This document shows, in pieces, positions 12,296 through 23,013 of a stretch of DNA of 64,000 bases. Under the pieces are notes generated by a model that saw nothing but the letters and a program-made list of their open reading frames with translations, ran no database searches and was not told the origin of the DNA. How positions within the stretch are numbered: the first letter of the stretch is position 1; every line of letters begins with the position of its first letter. Where the stretch lies: contig JAJLRJ010000010.1 in assembly GCA_024195265.1 (NCBI GenBank), positions 20,147,284 to 20,211,283 on the forward strand, written 5' to 3'. The DNA comes from Dendrophyllia cribrosa. Lineage: Eukaryota; Cnidaria; Anthozoa; Scleractinia; Dendrophylliidae. Made by a program: the position numbers and the translations under genes.

Positions 12296-15200
12296 CAAGA
12301 TGGCGTCTAAACCCTGAAATCATATGGCATCGCGATTGATACCCGCGGGAAAAGGGACTGAAATAGTATGCGTCCTCCTTCGTCGAACGCAAATAGAATA
12401 CCAAAATTAAAATCGTAAAATCATAAAATTGTGTAGTAACACTTTACAGCTGAACGCGGCTCAGTTTAAACAATATTGTTTTGGGTAATTTCTAAAGTGC
12501 ATGTCAATGATTAATCTAAAATAATTTTAAAATAAAAAATTGAAAATTTATACGAGAGTAGATATTTTCTTCTCCTCCTTTTGAATAATGGTTATGCGCC
12601 GCATACACTAGGTTTATTATCAGGACTCAAGGTCGTTAGTGCTGACAACATTTGTACTAAAATTATAAGGTCTTATTCTTTGGAGATAAGAAAACACGTG
12701 AAGAATGAGCAAGATCCGGCTGTTCTGCTGCCATGGATCTCTCCCTCCGATGTTTGGGATGCCGCACATCTAATTTCAAGAGACTATTTATCTATCATTT
12801 CTACAATGATACATTGTCGGGGGTAATTTTGAATGAGCTCTGGAGAAAACACTCCCTAAGTTGTTATTTTTAATTGACAGTCCACGGCTCCTATCGTTTG
12901 TGTTGCACTTATGGATTTCTAATTTAAATTTATTTTTAGCACTTTCTCCAAATAATTATCACTCAGCATCCATGAAATTACAAACCAATATAAACGCACC
13001 TTACTGTCTTTTATTGAACTACTGTCTGATCTTTGTTGTTCCTAGTCCTGTTTTGCATAGCAGCGCAAGCAAATGCCGCGCCTTTTCGTTTATTATAACT
13101 TTGTATCGGCAATTTCTCGTTATTATTATTAAGCATCCAGTAATATAATCAAAAGGGTTGCCTCTGTCTGTCTTTATTGAACTGTTGTCTTGTTTCTATT
13201 GTTGTTTTGTCCTTTATGCTGCATTATCGAGACCCCCCCCCCCCCCTTCTTAGCAGCCTTATCAGTATGTTGCTTGTTTACTGTATTAAAATCTAATAAA
13301 ATGCTAAATTTTAAATTAAATCTTAAGAATATTCTAAAAAAGTGGATATTAAAACTTTGTTTTAATATCAATTGCAGCAATTGCAGTTATACAAATGTAA
13401 TATTATATTTTGTATACCCTGAGTAGAAAACAAACAAAATACAATGAAGGCAAGAAACATGAGAATAAAAATGTGTAAAAAACTACTCTGATTAATTATA
13501 TTGTTGTCTAAAATTTAAGCATGATGAGATGATAAAAGAGTACTTGTCTTAATAATAAACCAGAGGGAGGGGAGAGGGGCTTTTATTATAATTTTGCGAA
13601 ATGCCAGCAGTTCACCCCTAATTTATTTTTTATTTCATTAAAATTAATTTCAAAAATAGGTTCCCACAAGTGAATAAAATTGATTAACATCAATAAACCC
13701 TACTTTGATTGATCAAGAAAGTGTTCTTCATGCACTGCATGTACATTGATGATTACTGTATATAAGTTCGATTGTATTTTAGTACAAGCACCGGTAATAG
13801 TTTCCCAAAGCTCGCGAGTACTGTATGTTTATTCATGCCGGGATTAGTCCCGACCATAGATTTTGTCATTTATTGTGTTGGTTAATTGTGAAAGAATTAG
13901 TTATTTGAGAGGATTATTTGAGAGGGGGACTAAAGAAAGGATTTACAGTACTTTGTTGGTAGTAGACCATTGCGATATCCCATCTGCAACAGCTTGAGCG
14001 TGACTGGCCTTTCTTTTTGACTATCACTAAGCAGATCAGAAGCAGTTGTGTCATCGACAGATTACTCACCTGAAGCCAGCTCCTTTGCCCTTAGCAGTAA
14101 CAGTAGCTCCCAATCCTCTGCAGCTTGTTTCTTCAGCTTCTCTTCTGTTTCTGGATTCTCTACCAGAAGATGATCAAATGCCCCTGGCATGTTACGTGGT
14201 TTCTCACGCAACCAGTGCATTGCAATGGCAGAAAATGCCAAATTTACTGTCTGAGGAGGGAGGCATTGGCTGTAGAAGTTGGTGCCACAGCTCGTGACAA
14301 AGACGTTTGAAAAATCTAGAAAAAAGCTTTTTGGACCTGGTATAATACCTAGGAAGGTAAAAAGGAGAAATAAACAGAAATAGTTAGACTGCTAGCAGTC
14401 CCTCTCTGGATAGTTGAACGGGTGAACAAATCACGCAATAAGCGATCGACTGAGCAAGCGAAAGTAGTAATGTCCAGTCTCGCCAAGCTTGTTTTTGTGA
14501 TCAGCTCTGGCCATGCATCTGCTCAACCAGCTGACTGAAAAGGGGCAGCTACAATGTAGCAGTCTAAGAAATAGCACAATATGTGCGATACGAAGTTTAG
14601 CATATGTTTTTATTCTGTGCGTTTCGGAATCCGACTCATGTGTTTAAAGTCATCACGGGCGTTTTTATGTTGGTCATGCTATGCAGTCTCTTGGGTTTTC
14701 CGTTTGGTAGTATTTAAGCAAGTGTTGGATGTATAAATATTCTTTTTCTCAGAGTCAGGTCATGTCGAGCAACCTTCTACTGGTAAACCATGTAGTCCAG
14801 TACAACCTGTTCATGGGTCGCGTAGCCGCTGGCGACTCAACTGTGTCCCCCACCAGGTGTTTGCAGGTGGGTGCAGGATTAAAAACAAGACCCGTTTAAG
14901 GATGAGCTCCCACTGAGCCAACGGCCATCCACCAAAATCACATACGGGGAGCTGACCTCAGGAACAAAGTCCCAATCCTACGGTGTAATCGACGTGCCAA
15001 GGAGATGAATGGCAGGGTGTTAACTATTACTAAAGTAGGCCGTGGTTTGGCAAACCTTTTCACTGGTGGCGTGCATTAACCCGTGGGTGACCTTGTTTTG
15101 TAATGTACACCCTGCATGGCATTTTCATGGATTTCTTTACACAATCATATATTCAGCACAGTAACAAATATGCGACGAATGATCCTGAGGATCAGCGACG

Positions 15201-18200
15201 GCACCCGAACCACCGGCGTATCAGAGGAGGCAGAAAGAAACGCATAAACCGGCGCAGTAGTAGATAGTCATTAGATTTAAGCCTTGTTATGGATTAGGTG
15301 GATTAGGTGCCTAGGTGATGACGCAATTTGGTATAGTTAAGGTGGCTGAACACAGTGTGCGCGCGCTCTTCAATTTCATCTGCTTACGTGAGTCAGCGCG
15401 CGCAAAGTTTTGAGAAAAACAAACGTGGCGCCTATTCAGCGATCATTTTATTTTGCTCAGCGTGGATCGCGAAAGTTTTGTTTTTCGTCTTAAAATGAAA
15501 CAATTTGTTGTTTGTAAAAATGTTTGTTGAATCAATAGATAATATATAGAACCACTGAAGAAATACACTGCCTTTTTGGTCGTTTTTGTCTTTGGATCGA
15601 GAACCCAGTTAAATGCAACGCATGCGCAGTTGACCAAAAAATTGTGACTGGATATTTTAGCGACTTTCCTCGGAAACGTGCTGATTTCTACGGAACCACT
15701 CATTAGAATTTCACGAAATTTGGCACAATAATAGTTTCGAATATGCCGAACTCAACTGCCACCAAAAATTTGAAATCTAACAGAGGAGATTTTTACAAAA
15801 CGCAAACATATTAAACAACAAATTACGGAAGATCCCTCTGTCAAAATTACATGAGACTAGTGTTAACATGCGAATATTTTTACGAGTTTACTAGAGACAA
15901 ATGATGGACAAAATCTAATGACTAGATTTTTCTGAAAATAAACGAAACCAAATATTGCAGGCTGATTTCCAATCCACGGTGTTGCCATGGCAACACCCTA
16001 AAAGCTCAACAAAAATATCAAAATATAAAGCTTGTTTCTTAATCTTATGCCTCGCCAATTTTGGGCGCCCAGTCGTAAGTGGTTTTAAAATGACAATGAA
16101 TGATGCATAGGTACAGTAAAACTGTGTTCAGCCACCTTAACTTATTAACTTTTGTGATATCCTTGCATACTAATTTGGATTTCCTGCATACTAACTTGGA
16201 TAGGTAAGTAATTATTTAGTCCTTGTGTTTTATACCAACACAATAGGAATAATAGACAGGTCTAAACATGCCCGCTTATACCAACTCACTTCAAAACAAA
16301 ACACAACTGACACAAATATCAAGGATATGATCAAGGATTTGCGAAAACAGCCTCGAATATTAAACTTAATTTCTTAGATGATAAATGTGGCGTTATAGAA
16401 CTATACCAGTTCCCGAAATCCTTGAAATCTCCGTCCGAGTTTTACATTTTGTTGGTACGGAGGAAATAATTGGCCAGTTAAATTAAGACATTATTCAAAC
16501 AGTAAAACAAAGTGGATTTACGTACACGAAGATGAACCAAACGTAAAATCGTTTTCAGAGGAAACCTTTGCTACCGAAAAAGCCAACAAAGCTTCAGGAC
16601 TGCAATCCGGCCTTACAGTGAATTCGCGCTACGACTGCAAAGTTATTTCATTCTAACATTTTGTTCTTGATTTCCTTATCATTTGTGGAGTACATGGATT
16701 TGAGTTGTTCTAAATAAAACAGCTTTTGTTGACATATGATTTGATGTAACCTTAATGCGTTTTGTTATTATTAATTAAAATTGATTTGAACTTAAACAAA
16801 GCGTGGGTTTATTGTTTTAGCACGCGCATGTAATTGGCAGCTTTATTTTTAAGGAGAGCAGCAAATGTAAGACTCAACCCAAGAAGACTTGGTGGTCACT
16901 GTAAAGACTCCATGACGGAGGCATAAGGTTTGGTATCGGCGCCACTCAGTCTACGCGCAGTTTTGGTACTAAACAGGTCACACAGGAGATCATGGGAACA
17001 TTGGTGGAGATTCTTAGGAGGGGATGGCTTGGGTGCTACATCCCATGATTTGGAACAACAACAACAACATTCTCCCGGCTCATAACCAGCACTGGATTCG
17101 CTTTATTTTTCACACACTAAGTTTATTTTTCTTTCTTATTTTTAGTGCTGGGATTTCGGCCACTTTTTCCTTTTATTTTTTTTCCGTACTGTCTTTGTAA
17201 CTCTGCCACCTCTACGTCTTCGGTGAATACGCCTAGTCGGATGATTATCGGCTTAAAGTTGCCGTTGACATTGTGTAACAGATGAGCACCACTTGTTATC
17301 TGATTATTTAAGTAGTGGGGTCGAGTTTGTGGAAGGATCGGCGTGAAGGACCGCCTAAAACAGTTCTTTAGAGCAACCTTATTGTGTCAGCCCGTTGTTC
17401 GTGTATGGTATTTCATCCAGTAGCTGTTTATGATTGTTATTTTTTATTTAACTATTTTTGGTACCCCCTTAGTGCGCTTAGTTTGACATTCGACCCAGGT
17501 CCAGCTTGTTTTTTGCTGCGGTTACGCCGGACGCTGTGTCGAGCAAGTTTGATTTTTTCTGGCTCGCGAGCAGCTAGTATTTGCTGCGGTTTCCGGGTGG
17601 GTGCTTAGTCAATTTTGATTCTTTGACTAGTGAGCAGCCTGTGTTTGCTGCGGTTACCAGGCGGTGTGCATGCGTTTTTTTTGCAGTCAAGTGCCTATAT
17701 GTTCGGGTATCAGTGGTATACTCGTGAGTTCTCATTTCATGTCATGTTAGTCTTACCTGATCATGTTTTGTGCCTTTTTGTGGCTAGCTGGCTTTTAGTA
17801 GTTTTTAATAATGCATTTCGTGGGTGTTGAGCAAGCATAAATATTATTACCCTAATTTAGATTTAGAATGCATTTTGTTGTGTTTCCTGTTTTCCCCTGG
17901 GTGGGGGGGGGGGGGGGGGGGGGGGGACAACCCTGTAACTACGAATAGTCCCTTCTTTATTTCAGGGATATTCAATAGAGAGGGACTAGTGGACTAGCAT
18001 TCCTTACACATTGAAACAAAGATGTTCCTATAAACCATGACCATACATATGCATCAAGTGGAACTTGAATATAAAAGTGACAAATGGGCAAACAATAATA
18101 AATAAAAATAATAATTGAATATTTATGCAGGATAACCCTTTAGTACTATAGTACTGTTATCAACGGGGTCCCGCTCACTAAAAAAGACATACATAAAAGG

Positions 18201-21200
18201 GAAATCATGTACTAACAAGAGGGAGTTGCAAATGAAGCAATTAAAATGCAATAGTAAAAACAAAAAATGAGAGAAGATAAAATAAAACATTAAAATTCAA
18301 CCCCAGATTTAAACAATTTTTGTCTTCATACCCAAATAATGTCAGGACCATTTCCTCCTCTGTTTATTTAACTTAAGTACAATCACTGTAGCCATATTGT
18401 CATCACCCATAAAAATATTATAGTAATTGATCTGAATTGCTCAAAAGAAAAACAAGTAAGAGATTCATGAATTGAAAACACCAAAACTCCCTTGTATGAC
18501 CTTCCACTCCAGTAGCCTGAGTAGATGATAAACTTATAAATATAAAGCAGAATTTTGGAGACATGAATGCGAGGGGCACATTATTCTGTGATGCATGCTC
18601 CTTATACATGTTTTCCTTAAACAATTATGCATCATATAACTCCTGGTCTGTCGCATGGTTAAAATTTAGGCTACATACTCCGTACCGTTTATAAAATTAA
18701 AGCTCTTTTTAAAATAACTCACCTTGTAAGCGAAAAAACAAAGACTTGAAATCATTCACAGGCTGATCTTCATAAATCACATGAATTGGTAGTGTATCAC
18801 CATGAATCTTTCTCAGTTCTTTCACACATGCATACATGAGAGGCATAGATGTGCCTCCATCTGCACAGCCATAGTCAGCGATGGTGAACACCGACCCAGG
18901 CTCCACACAAGTTGATCTAATAGCATCCAGAACAAGAGGTAAAGATTCCATGATTGCAATGGTGCAAATAGATGCATTATCCGAATAATACCCTGATCCA
19001 TCTTTGCTGCATGGGAGGTGACTGTGAGGTGACTGGAAAGCAAAGATAATGTGTTGAGTGGCACAGGGAAACCAAGCAAAGTGATGCTTGAGATACCACC
19101 TCATGGTGAACACTGAATATGGCCTGATATGACATAATATAATGCCAGTTGTGATCCAACAGGTCTATAAGATCTATATCCAGAAGAAGTCAGAATTCAT
19201 GAAGAAAACTTAAAGAGAAAAAAATCATTTGAAGTCACACATCCCTAACCTATATGACATCCCCAATCTTCATGAGTTAATTGCCTACGAAATAATGAAA
19301 GCATCCACACAGAAAACAGTTTGAAACTGTTTATAATTAAAGAAGTAACAATTAATATTGAACAACTGGAGATAAATTTAAAATACTTACAATAGTTGAC
19401 TTTTGAAACCAACAAAAATTTTTATATGACTGATTGTAGTCAGTTCTATTTTTTTTTTTAAATAAGTTTATTTTAACTAATAGCAGTAATTATCTAAGGT
19501 ACTTATCTGACTTGCTGGTATCAAGACCTGTCAACTCAGGACTTAGAGGAACAAACAAGTTCAACATACCAAGGGTCTCAACGACATCATATGGGTTACA
19601 TTCCTTTAGATACTTTGTGCCTAGAACTTGGAATGACTTACCAGATAGGATTAGATCAACTACTGTTTTTGAAGATTTATTAACACCTGTTGTAATTTTT
19701 GCTGACCTTGTTTTGTTTGCTTGTTTAGTCAATTAAGGATCTAATGGTTATTTATATATACGTGTATCTAAGTTAGTTAGCTTTCGGAGATATTAGCATA
19801 TCTATGCTACTCTGTAAATCTATGCTACTCTGTAAATCCGGGCATACACTGTACCCTGGGCATTTGACAAGAGGTTAGCTCCCCATAGTGCGGCATTTGA
19901 CGCGAAACGAGGCCCGACGGGGCAGGCATTTGAATTTGGACTTTGACAAAAACGTTGGTCAGTGGTCGCAAGGTAAAGGATTTTGTAATCCATTCTTTTC
20001 CGGTAGTTTCCACGTGGTTTTGCTGTTGAGTCTGTTGACTCGGTTGACCTCTTTCATTATAAATATTCATTATTCTGGAGTTCAGATGCCTTTGTTTAAA
20101 GTGTGGAGTGCTGACAAGGAAATCCTGAAAGGTGTTTTCGCAGGAAACTATACCGAGCTCATATCGAAAGGTAAAGTAATTTTTAGTCATATTTTATAAT
20201 ATTCCGTCGCCATGAGTGGATGGCGTGATGGCATGATTCATTGAATTTGCTCTATTTATCTTTCATTGTGATTCCTATTAGCAGAGCTAATAAGGGCGAA
20301 AACACAAGTATACATTGGCTTTCAATTTCGTTTTGTTGTCAGTAGAGTTATCTTTTTCCTTAAAAAAGAATGTATATGTTTGACATTTGTGGATTTGTTC
20401 CAATTGGTTTATAATGTTTATTGTATGAATAATATACATGAAAAAATTACTCAATTTTGATTGGCTAAGAGCAGTGCAGTTCAAGTGTAACACCAGTGCA
20501 AAAAGTGTAACACCGATGCAAAAAGTGTAACACCGGTGCAAAAAGTGTAACACCAGTGCATATTACAAATAAAAAAACATTAACGCAAATGCTTTTACAA
20601 AAAAAAAGTTATATTATCTGTTATATTATCTGTTTTGTTGGTGCATCTCTGCGTTTTTTAAAATTGTTACATTAAAAGGTGCGAAACATTGTAAAAATTC
20701 CTTTAACTAGTTACTTTAATACCTCCTTGCCCGGACGGTGGGGCATTTGACGCTCTGTGAAGCCCTGCACGGTGGGGCATTTCACCGTATAAACTGCCCA
20801 CATGGTGGGGCATTTGACCAATCCTTTTTAAAAAAGAAAAAATGCTCGGGGGTTTGCTCGGGGTGGGAGGTGGTCGCTCTTGGATTTGACTGATACATTA
20901 CATGGATTAAACTATAAATGAATTGATTTTCAAATTCAAGCACAAGAATTTACTTACATATGCATGTGCAGCCGACATCTTGTTGTATATTATACCCAAT
21001 TATATAATATGTGTTCTTGTTATAATTCATCTACCAAGGCAGTATACTGTAGAAGTAACAATGAAGAAACACACCGAGAAACACCACAATTTTATAAGCA
21101 ACCAAATATTAAAAAAAATAATGGTTACGATTTAAATGAGAAACCCTACAGAATTTCTGTTCTACAGATTTGAAAATCTTTCTTTGCTACATTGCGCTGT

Positions 21201-21480
21201 TACAGAGTCTAAAGGGAGAAATTTGCACGGCTGTGTTTTAGCCCCGCTAGGCAGGTCACCTTGCTAGCCGACTCGGCGGCCGGTAATCCGGTAACCCGGC
21301 TAGCGGTCCTATTAAGGAAAAATCGAGGCTTGCGGCGACCACTTTATAATACACGACAAGCTACTAAACATGCACAAAGTTACAAACTGCCTTTTCAACC
21401 ACCATCATAGAAATATTTAACACATCCTCTAAAAGATATAAAGTTTGCATCAAATCACTTACACGCGAATTGGCTGCCAT
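3244..21480 (-). CDS. SABATH-family SAM-dependent carboxyl methyltransferase, copy 1 (six exons)
   Basis: SABATH enzymes transfer a methyl group from S-adenosylmethionine to a carboxylate on small acids such as salicylate, jasmonate or farnesoate; the substrate here is unknown. Exons on the minus strand are 21463-21480, 18723-19032, 14070-14348, 7796-7935, 4739-4979 and 3244-3386. Lengths sum to 1131 nt, giving 376 residues plus stop, in the family's usual 350-380 range. Phases match at every junction with GT/AG sites. Exon 2 carries the cofactor motif DYGCADGGTS and NDFKSLF. Exon 3 carries FYSQCLPP and FSATAMHWL, which match the family's conserved serine/tryptophan segments. The last exon ends in VYMV-like CAYMVMKKI. 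Introns are full of mobile elements. A truncated tandem copy lies at 42911-52121. Start choice rests on a short first exon with a perfect GTAAGT donor, so the first six residues are least certain. Confidence 0.88.
3755..3933. mobile_element. 179 bp MITE with ATATACATG termini
   Basis: Ends are inverted (ATATACATGAAAAAATT against the reverse complement at 3916-3933). The paralogous position near 43398 in copy 2 lacks it, so it inserted in copy 1 after the duplication. It contains repeated GTGTAACACCAGTGCA units. A related partial copy lies at about 20440-20600. Confidence 0.65.
4118..4165. repeat. simple repeat (ACAAC/ATACA)n
   Basis: Imperfect pentanucleotide array of ACAAC changing to ATACA units, inside an intron of SABATH copy 1. 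Confidence 0.7.
4342..4472. mobile_element. 131 bp fold-back MITE with 9 bp target duplication
   Basis: Termini TAGCCTGCA and TGCAGGCTA open a near-palindrome rich in GCGCGAGCGCG. The 9 bp sequence AGTATCAAT occurs directly on both sides (4333-4341 and 4473-4481). A 9 bp duplication with long inverted repeats fits a Mutator-like (MULE) origin. Confidence 0.82.
4739..4979 (-). CDS. SABATH copy 1, exon 5
   Basis: 241 nt, phase 0 in and phase 1 out. Encodes the cap-domain segment with LVSLETKFIPCPY and RGIRRWSN. Acceptor AATAG, donor GTGAGA. Same length and phase as 43676-43916 in copy 2. Confidence 0.87.
5330..5509. mobile_element. 180 bp fold-back element
   Basis: Near-perfect palindrome starting CAATAGGCCATTT and ending AAATGGCCTATTG. 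The central arms (AAAGCGAGGCTAGGTGC and ATGAAAATGAG) pair over about 80 nt. No target duplication was resolved. Confidence 0.75.
5748..5802. mobile_element. 55 bp perfect hairpin element with 9 bp target duplication
   Basis: 27 nt arms beginning TACCCTGCGAGCAGAGCC surround a single base. TGTAGTAGG is duplicated directly on both sides (5739-5747, 5803-5811). This is an extremely short element with all the marks of transposition. Confidence 0.85.
6165..6905. mobile_element. GATCGCAAGG-rich element with CTAAAG ends, split by a LINE fragment
   Basis: Termini read CTAAAG...CTTTAG followed inwards by inverted copies of GGTTTCCATATGATCGCAA. Internal copies recur at 6230-6248, 6300-6345 and 6780-6805. 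A LINE 3' fragment (6370-6716) separates the two halves, so it inserted later. Confidence 0.7.
6370..6716 (+). pseudogene. LINE 3' end fragment with (GTT)n tail
   Basis: A short frame (to 6495) reads NQVENESHVIFSCALYNKF, the cysteine/histidine-rich end of a non-LTR retrotransposon ORF2. An untranslated tail ends in GTTGTTGTTG. It resembles the minus-strand fragment at 22138-22678. Truncated at the 5' side and inactive. Confidence 0.7.
7796..7935 (-). CDS. SABATH copy 1, exon 4
   Basis: 140 nt, phase 1 in and phase 0 out. Encodes SAMIHVQLAIDEKGQ and RHMMRDLWYGFIAEGLI, matching the family strand after the glycine at the exon 3/4 junction. Copy 2 counterpart: 50772-50911, same length. Confidence 0.88.
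8057..8281. mobile_element. 225 bp TTAA-flanked MITE (piggyBac-like), copy B
   Basis: Same family and length as 307-531 but reversed. TTAA lies at 8053-8056 and 8282-8285. Copy 2 has a single uninterrupted TTAA at the matching place (about 51011), an exact paralogous empty site. Confidence 0.88.
9196..9243. repeat. 24 bp direct repeat x2
   Basis: Two adjacent units containing CCACGCGCTCAGCTCAG, within the part of the left arm that has no partner on the right. Confidence 0.7.
9473..9589. repeat. 33 bp minisatellite, 3.5 copies
   Basis: Identical units starting TGGCGCAGTGAATTCTGG at 9473, 9506, 9539 and a partial unit at 9572. The period is a multiple of three, so a frame stays open across it and would encode repeated WRSEFWPKMCA. 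No evidence that this is expressed. Confidence 0.9.
9966..10211 (-). CDS. 81-codon ORF in left arm of fold-back (unknown)
   Basis: Encodes a product starting MNNGYAPHTLGLLSG. The identical protein is encoded in the inverted right arm at 12581-12826. I do not recognise it. Identity of both copies could reflect a recent duplication or gene conversion between palindrome arms rather than selection. Confidence 0.35.
   Translation of the reverse strand: MNNGYAPHTLGLLSGLKVVSADNICTKIIRSYSLEIRKHVKNEQDPAVLLPWISPSDVWDAAHLISRDYLSIISTMIHCRG
11021..11037 (+). repeat. poly-G tract
   Basis: Uninterrupted G run following a GGTGG-rich segment, in the loop of the fold-back element. Confidence 0.8.
11259..11887 (+). 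pseudogene. PIF1-type helicase remnant with an inverted C-terminal part
   Basis: The plus strand at 11259-11516 encodes ALAWAITIRKSQRLTL, matching helicase motif V of PIF1 helicases, where HKSQG is usual. The minus strand at 11702-11887 encodes GVSYVALSRNKTLSS and EPMTYERL, matching motif VI and the C-terminus. In intact genes both lie on one strand about 30 residues apart, so an internal inversion has occurred. PIF1-type helicases are carried by Helitrons, a likely source, but no Rep domain is visible. Confidence 0.72.
12226..12294. repeat. (CCAG)n tetranucleotide microsatellite, ~17 units
   Basis: Perfect CCAG/CAGC array inside the loop of the fold-back element. Confidence 0.95.
12581..12826 (+). 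CDS. 81-codon ORF in right arm of fold-back (unknown)
   Basis: Encodes the same protein as 9966-10211 on the opposite strand, residue for residue. Function not recognised; no splice sites or promoter context was identified. Confidence 0.35.
   Translation: MNNGYAPHTLGLLSGLKVVSADNICTKIIRSYSLEIRKHVKNEQDPAVLLPWISPSDVWDAAHLISRDYLSIISTMIHCRG
14070..14348 (-). CDS. SABATH copy 1, exon 3
   Basis: 279 nt, phase 1 in and phase 1 out. Starts after acceptor CCTAG with IIPGPKSFFLDFSNVFV, then CGTNFYSQCLPP and AFSATAMHWLREKP. Ends before a GTGAGT donor. Copy 2 counterpart 51843-52121 has the same length and splice sites. Confidence 0.88.
15336..16141. mobile_element. 806 bp DNA transposon remnant, 20 bp terminal repeats
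   Basis: Ends are GTTAAGGTGGCTGAACACAG and its reverse complement. The matching copy 2 interval (about 53070-53090) lacks it. No ORF longer than about 85 codons; no clear target duplication. Confidence 0.75.
17450..18722. other. intron 2 stretch of SABATH copy 1
   Basis: No gene recognised. Contains a poly-G tract of about 27 nt near 17903-17930. Copy 2 has no counterpart of this part. Confidence 0.4.
18723..19032 (-). CDS. SABATH copy 1, exon 2 (SAM-binding)
   Basis: 310 nt, phase 0 in and phase 1 out. Encodes GSGYYSDNAS, the cofactor-binding ADYGCADGGTS and the downstream IYEDQPVNDFKSLFFRL. Donor GTGAGT. The acceptor TTTCCAG at 19033 is chosen because it keeps phase with exon 1; an internal AG at 19007 would not. 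No counterpart exists in copy 2. Confidence 0.87.
19503..19736 (+). pseudogene. LINE ORF2 C-terminal fragment
   Basis: Encodes YGLHSFRYFVPRTWNDLPD, the terminal signature of many non-LTR retrotransposon ORF2 proteins (aromatic-rich RSFRY...WNDLPD). The frame ends at 19736. Only the last 75 or so codons remain. Confidence 0.78.
19849..20825. repeat. GGGGCATTTGAC motif clusters flanking about 0.8 kb
   Basis: Three GGCATTTGA-type motifs lie at about 19858, 19891 and 19923, and three more at about 20748, 20777 and 20806, spaced 28-33 nt. Sequence between includes a possible small exon (20086-20170). Possibly the ends of one element; not recognised. Confidence 0.5.
20086..20170 (+). CDS. possible short first exon (weak)
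   Basis: An ATG frame reading MPLFKVWSADKEILKG runs to a GTAAAG donor-like site at 20171 and is preceded by a TATAAATA at about 20057. No downstream exon was found. It lies antisense in intron 1 of SABATH copy 1 and between two GGGGCATTTGAC clusters, so it may belong to a mobile element. Confidence 0.18.
21463..21480 (-). CDS. SABATH copy 1, exon 1 (start codon)
   Basis: ATG GCA GCC AAT TCG CGT followed by a perfect GTAAGT donor, in phase 0 with exon 2. Surrounding sequence is shared with copy 2 up to about 63625. Chosen for phase and context; no transcript evidence. Confidence 0.55.
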
Positions 21481-22137
21481 TTTGAATAATCAGGGAAACT
21501 GTTTGGAGTGGGGCCTGAGCTCCAGAGCTTTCAAGAAATATCGAATGAGGTCACGGTCTACAAACGGACTTCGGACTACGGATTGGATATAAAACATGGA
21601 TTAAGTTTAAAGAAAGGCATAGAATGTATAAAATCTCAATTTAATGATGCGGCTGCAAAAAAAAAAAAACATGAATACTTTGACTTCATTTATCAAGTTG
21701 ACTCAATTTATCAAGATGAATTTTAATATATCAAAAGGACTCAATTCAATGTGTTTAGGTTACATGTAGTTTACTGTAAAATGACCTACACGTCATCAAA
21801 CTTAACATGTATCAATTTTATGATAACTAGAGGAGGCTGCAAGGCCTCTGGTTGGTGGGCTTGCAATGTGGTGGTTCTGGGTTCAGGTCTTGCTCGCCAA
21901 CTAGGGGTGCTTACAATTCAACCAAAAATCTCGGTAAATGATTTCGGTTTGAAAACAAATGGAACAGTTCATTTTCCGGAAATTTCTATTGGACATTGTG
22001 GAGCACGTGCTGAGATAATCTTTTCATCCCGGTTGGTACCAACGATTCGAAATATCTCTTACCATTTGACTATTTTATTGGTTCTAATTTTATAACATGG
22101 GGAAAACAAAAACCTGAAACGAATTGCAATGGTATAC

Positions 22138-22678
22138 AACAACAACAACAACAACAATTTATTTCGGTATTCCCATATAAATACTGGTATTACCTGCACA
22201 AGTAGTACGTATCAAGTATTACATGTAAGTATGACAACAACAACAACAAAAAAGAAACGGATATATCTGATCATTAAACTAACATAGATTGTCGATTTAA
22301 CATTGAATTATAAATATAAGCAGCGGTAGTCCTACAGGCAAAAGGATCAGCGCTGTTAAAAAGAAACAAGATTTTAGAGTTATTGTCTAGATTATTAAAA
22401 TTTTGATATCTATCATTAATTTCACTGAAATATTTCTTGCGTAAATTGTTGTGATGATGGCAGGTGAATAGAAAATGAGATTCGTCTTCAATTTCATTAA
22501 AGTTATAAAAGGAACAGATTCTTAAATGTTCGGGTGTCTTGTTGTGTCTGCCAGTTTCAATTCTTAATTCTATACAAGCGACATCTCCTTTAGCTATTTT
22601 GGTTGGAATGCTAATTTTGTAGAAACCCTTGACATTATTTAACTGGTTATTTCCTGCAAACCGTAACAGCGGTATCAT
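22138..22678 (-). pseudogene. 5'-truncated LINE (ORF2 C-terminus) with (TTG)n tail
   Basis: Minus-strand frame 22274-22678 encodes a 134-residue C-terminus with the zinc-knuckle-like RICSFYNFNEIEDESHF and FTCHHHNNLRKKYF, typical of non-LTR ORF2 ends. It is followed by a 3' tail of TTG repeats (22138-22158). Same family as 6370-6716. Confidence 0.78.
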
Positions 22679-23013
22679 GTTAAACTTCTAGCCCACGTTA
22701 TGAAATTAGCCCATCAAGTCAGCCACCTTCCAGTTTAAGTAAAAAATACAGCACATTTGAATTTTCAATTTCCAGTACTTTACTTTCATGAGCTTTCATG
22801 GTACACCCAATAATACAGCACTTTAGTACTACATAGTGACTAGCTACTGTATAGTTCTCACAAAATTAATTAGCAAGCATTCGCGAGTTCGATTTTAGTT
22901 TGTCCAGACAGTGGTTAAAAAACGGCATTAGTGGCCTCAAATTGACGTTTTTCGATAAAACTCTAGGAATCAATAGGTTAAGCAATTTGTTACGGAGCGT
23001 GTATTTAAAAATA

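Larger units (their letters stand above)
8541..13439. mobile_element. 4.9 kb fold-back element with long inverted arms
   Basis: Left arm pieces 8541-8870 and about 9710-10330 are matched in inverse order by 12430-13090 and 13100-13439. The ends read TTTGTTTTCTACTCAGGG and its complement. The left arm is interrupted by 8880-9700, which has no partner on the right. The 10.5-12.4 kb loop holds a helicase remnant, G-runs and a tetranucleotide array. Copy 2 lacks the whole block. The class of transposon is not clear. Confidence 0.75.

Noticed and set aside
12142..12339. PASQ-repeat ORF over the CCAG array
   Set aside because: Translation of a tetranucleotide microsatellite.
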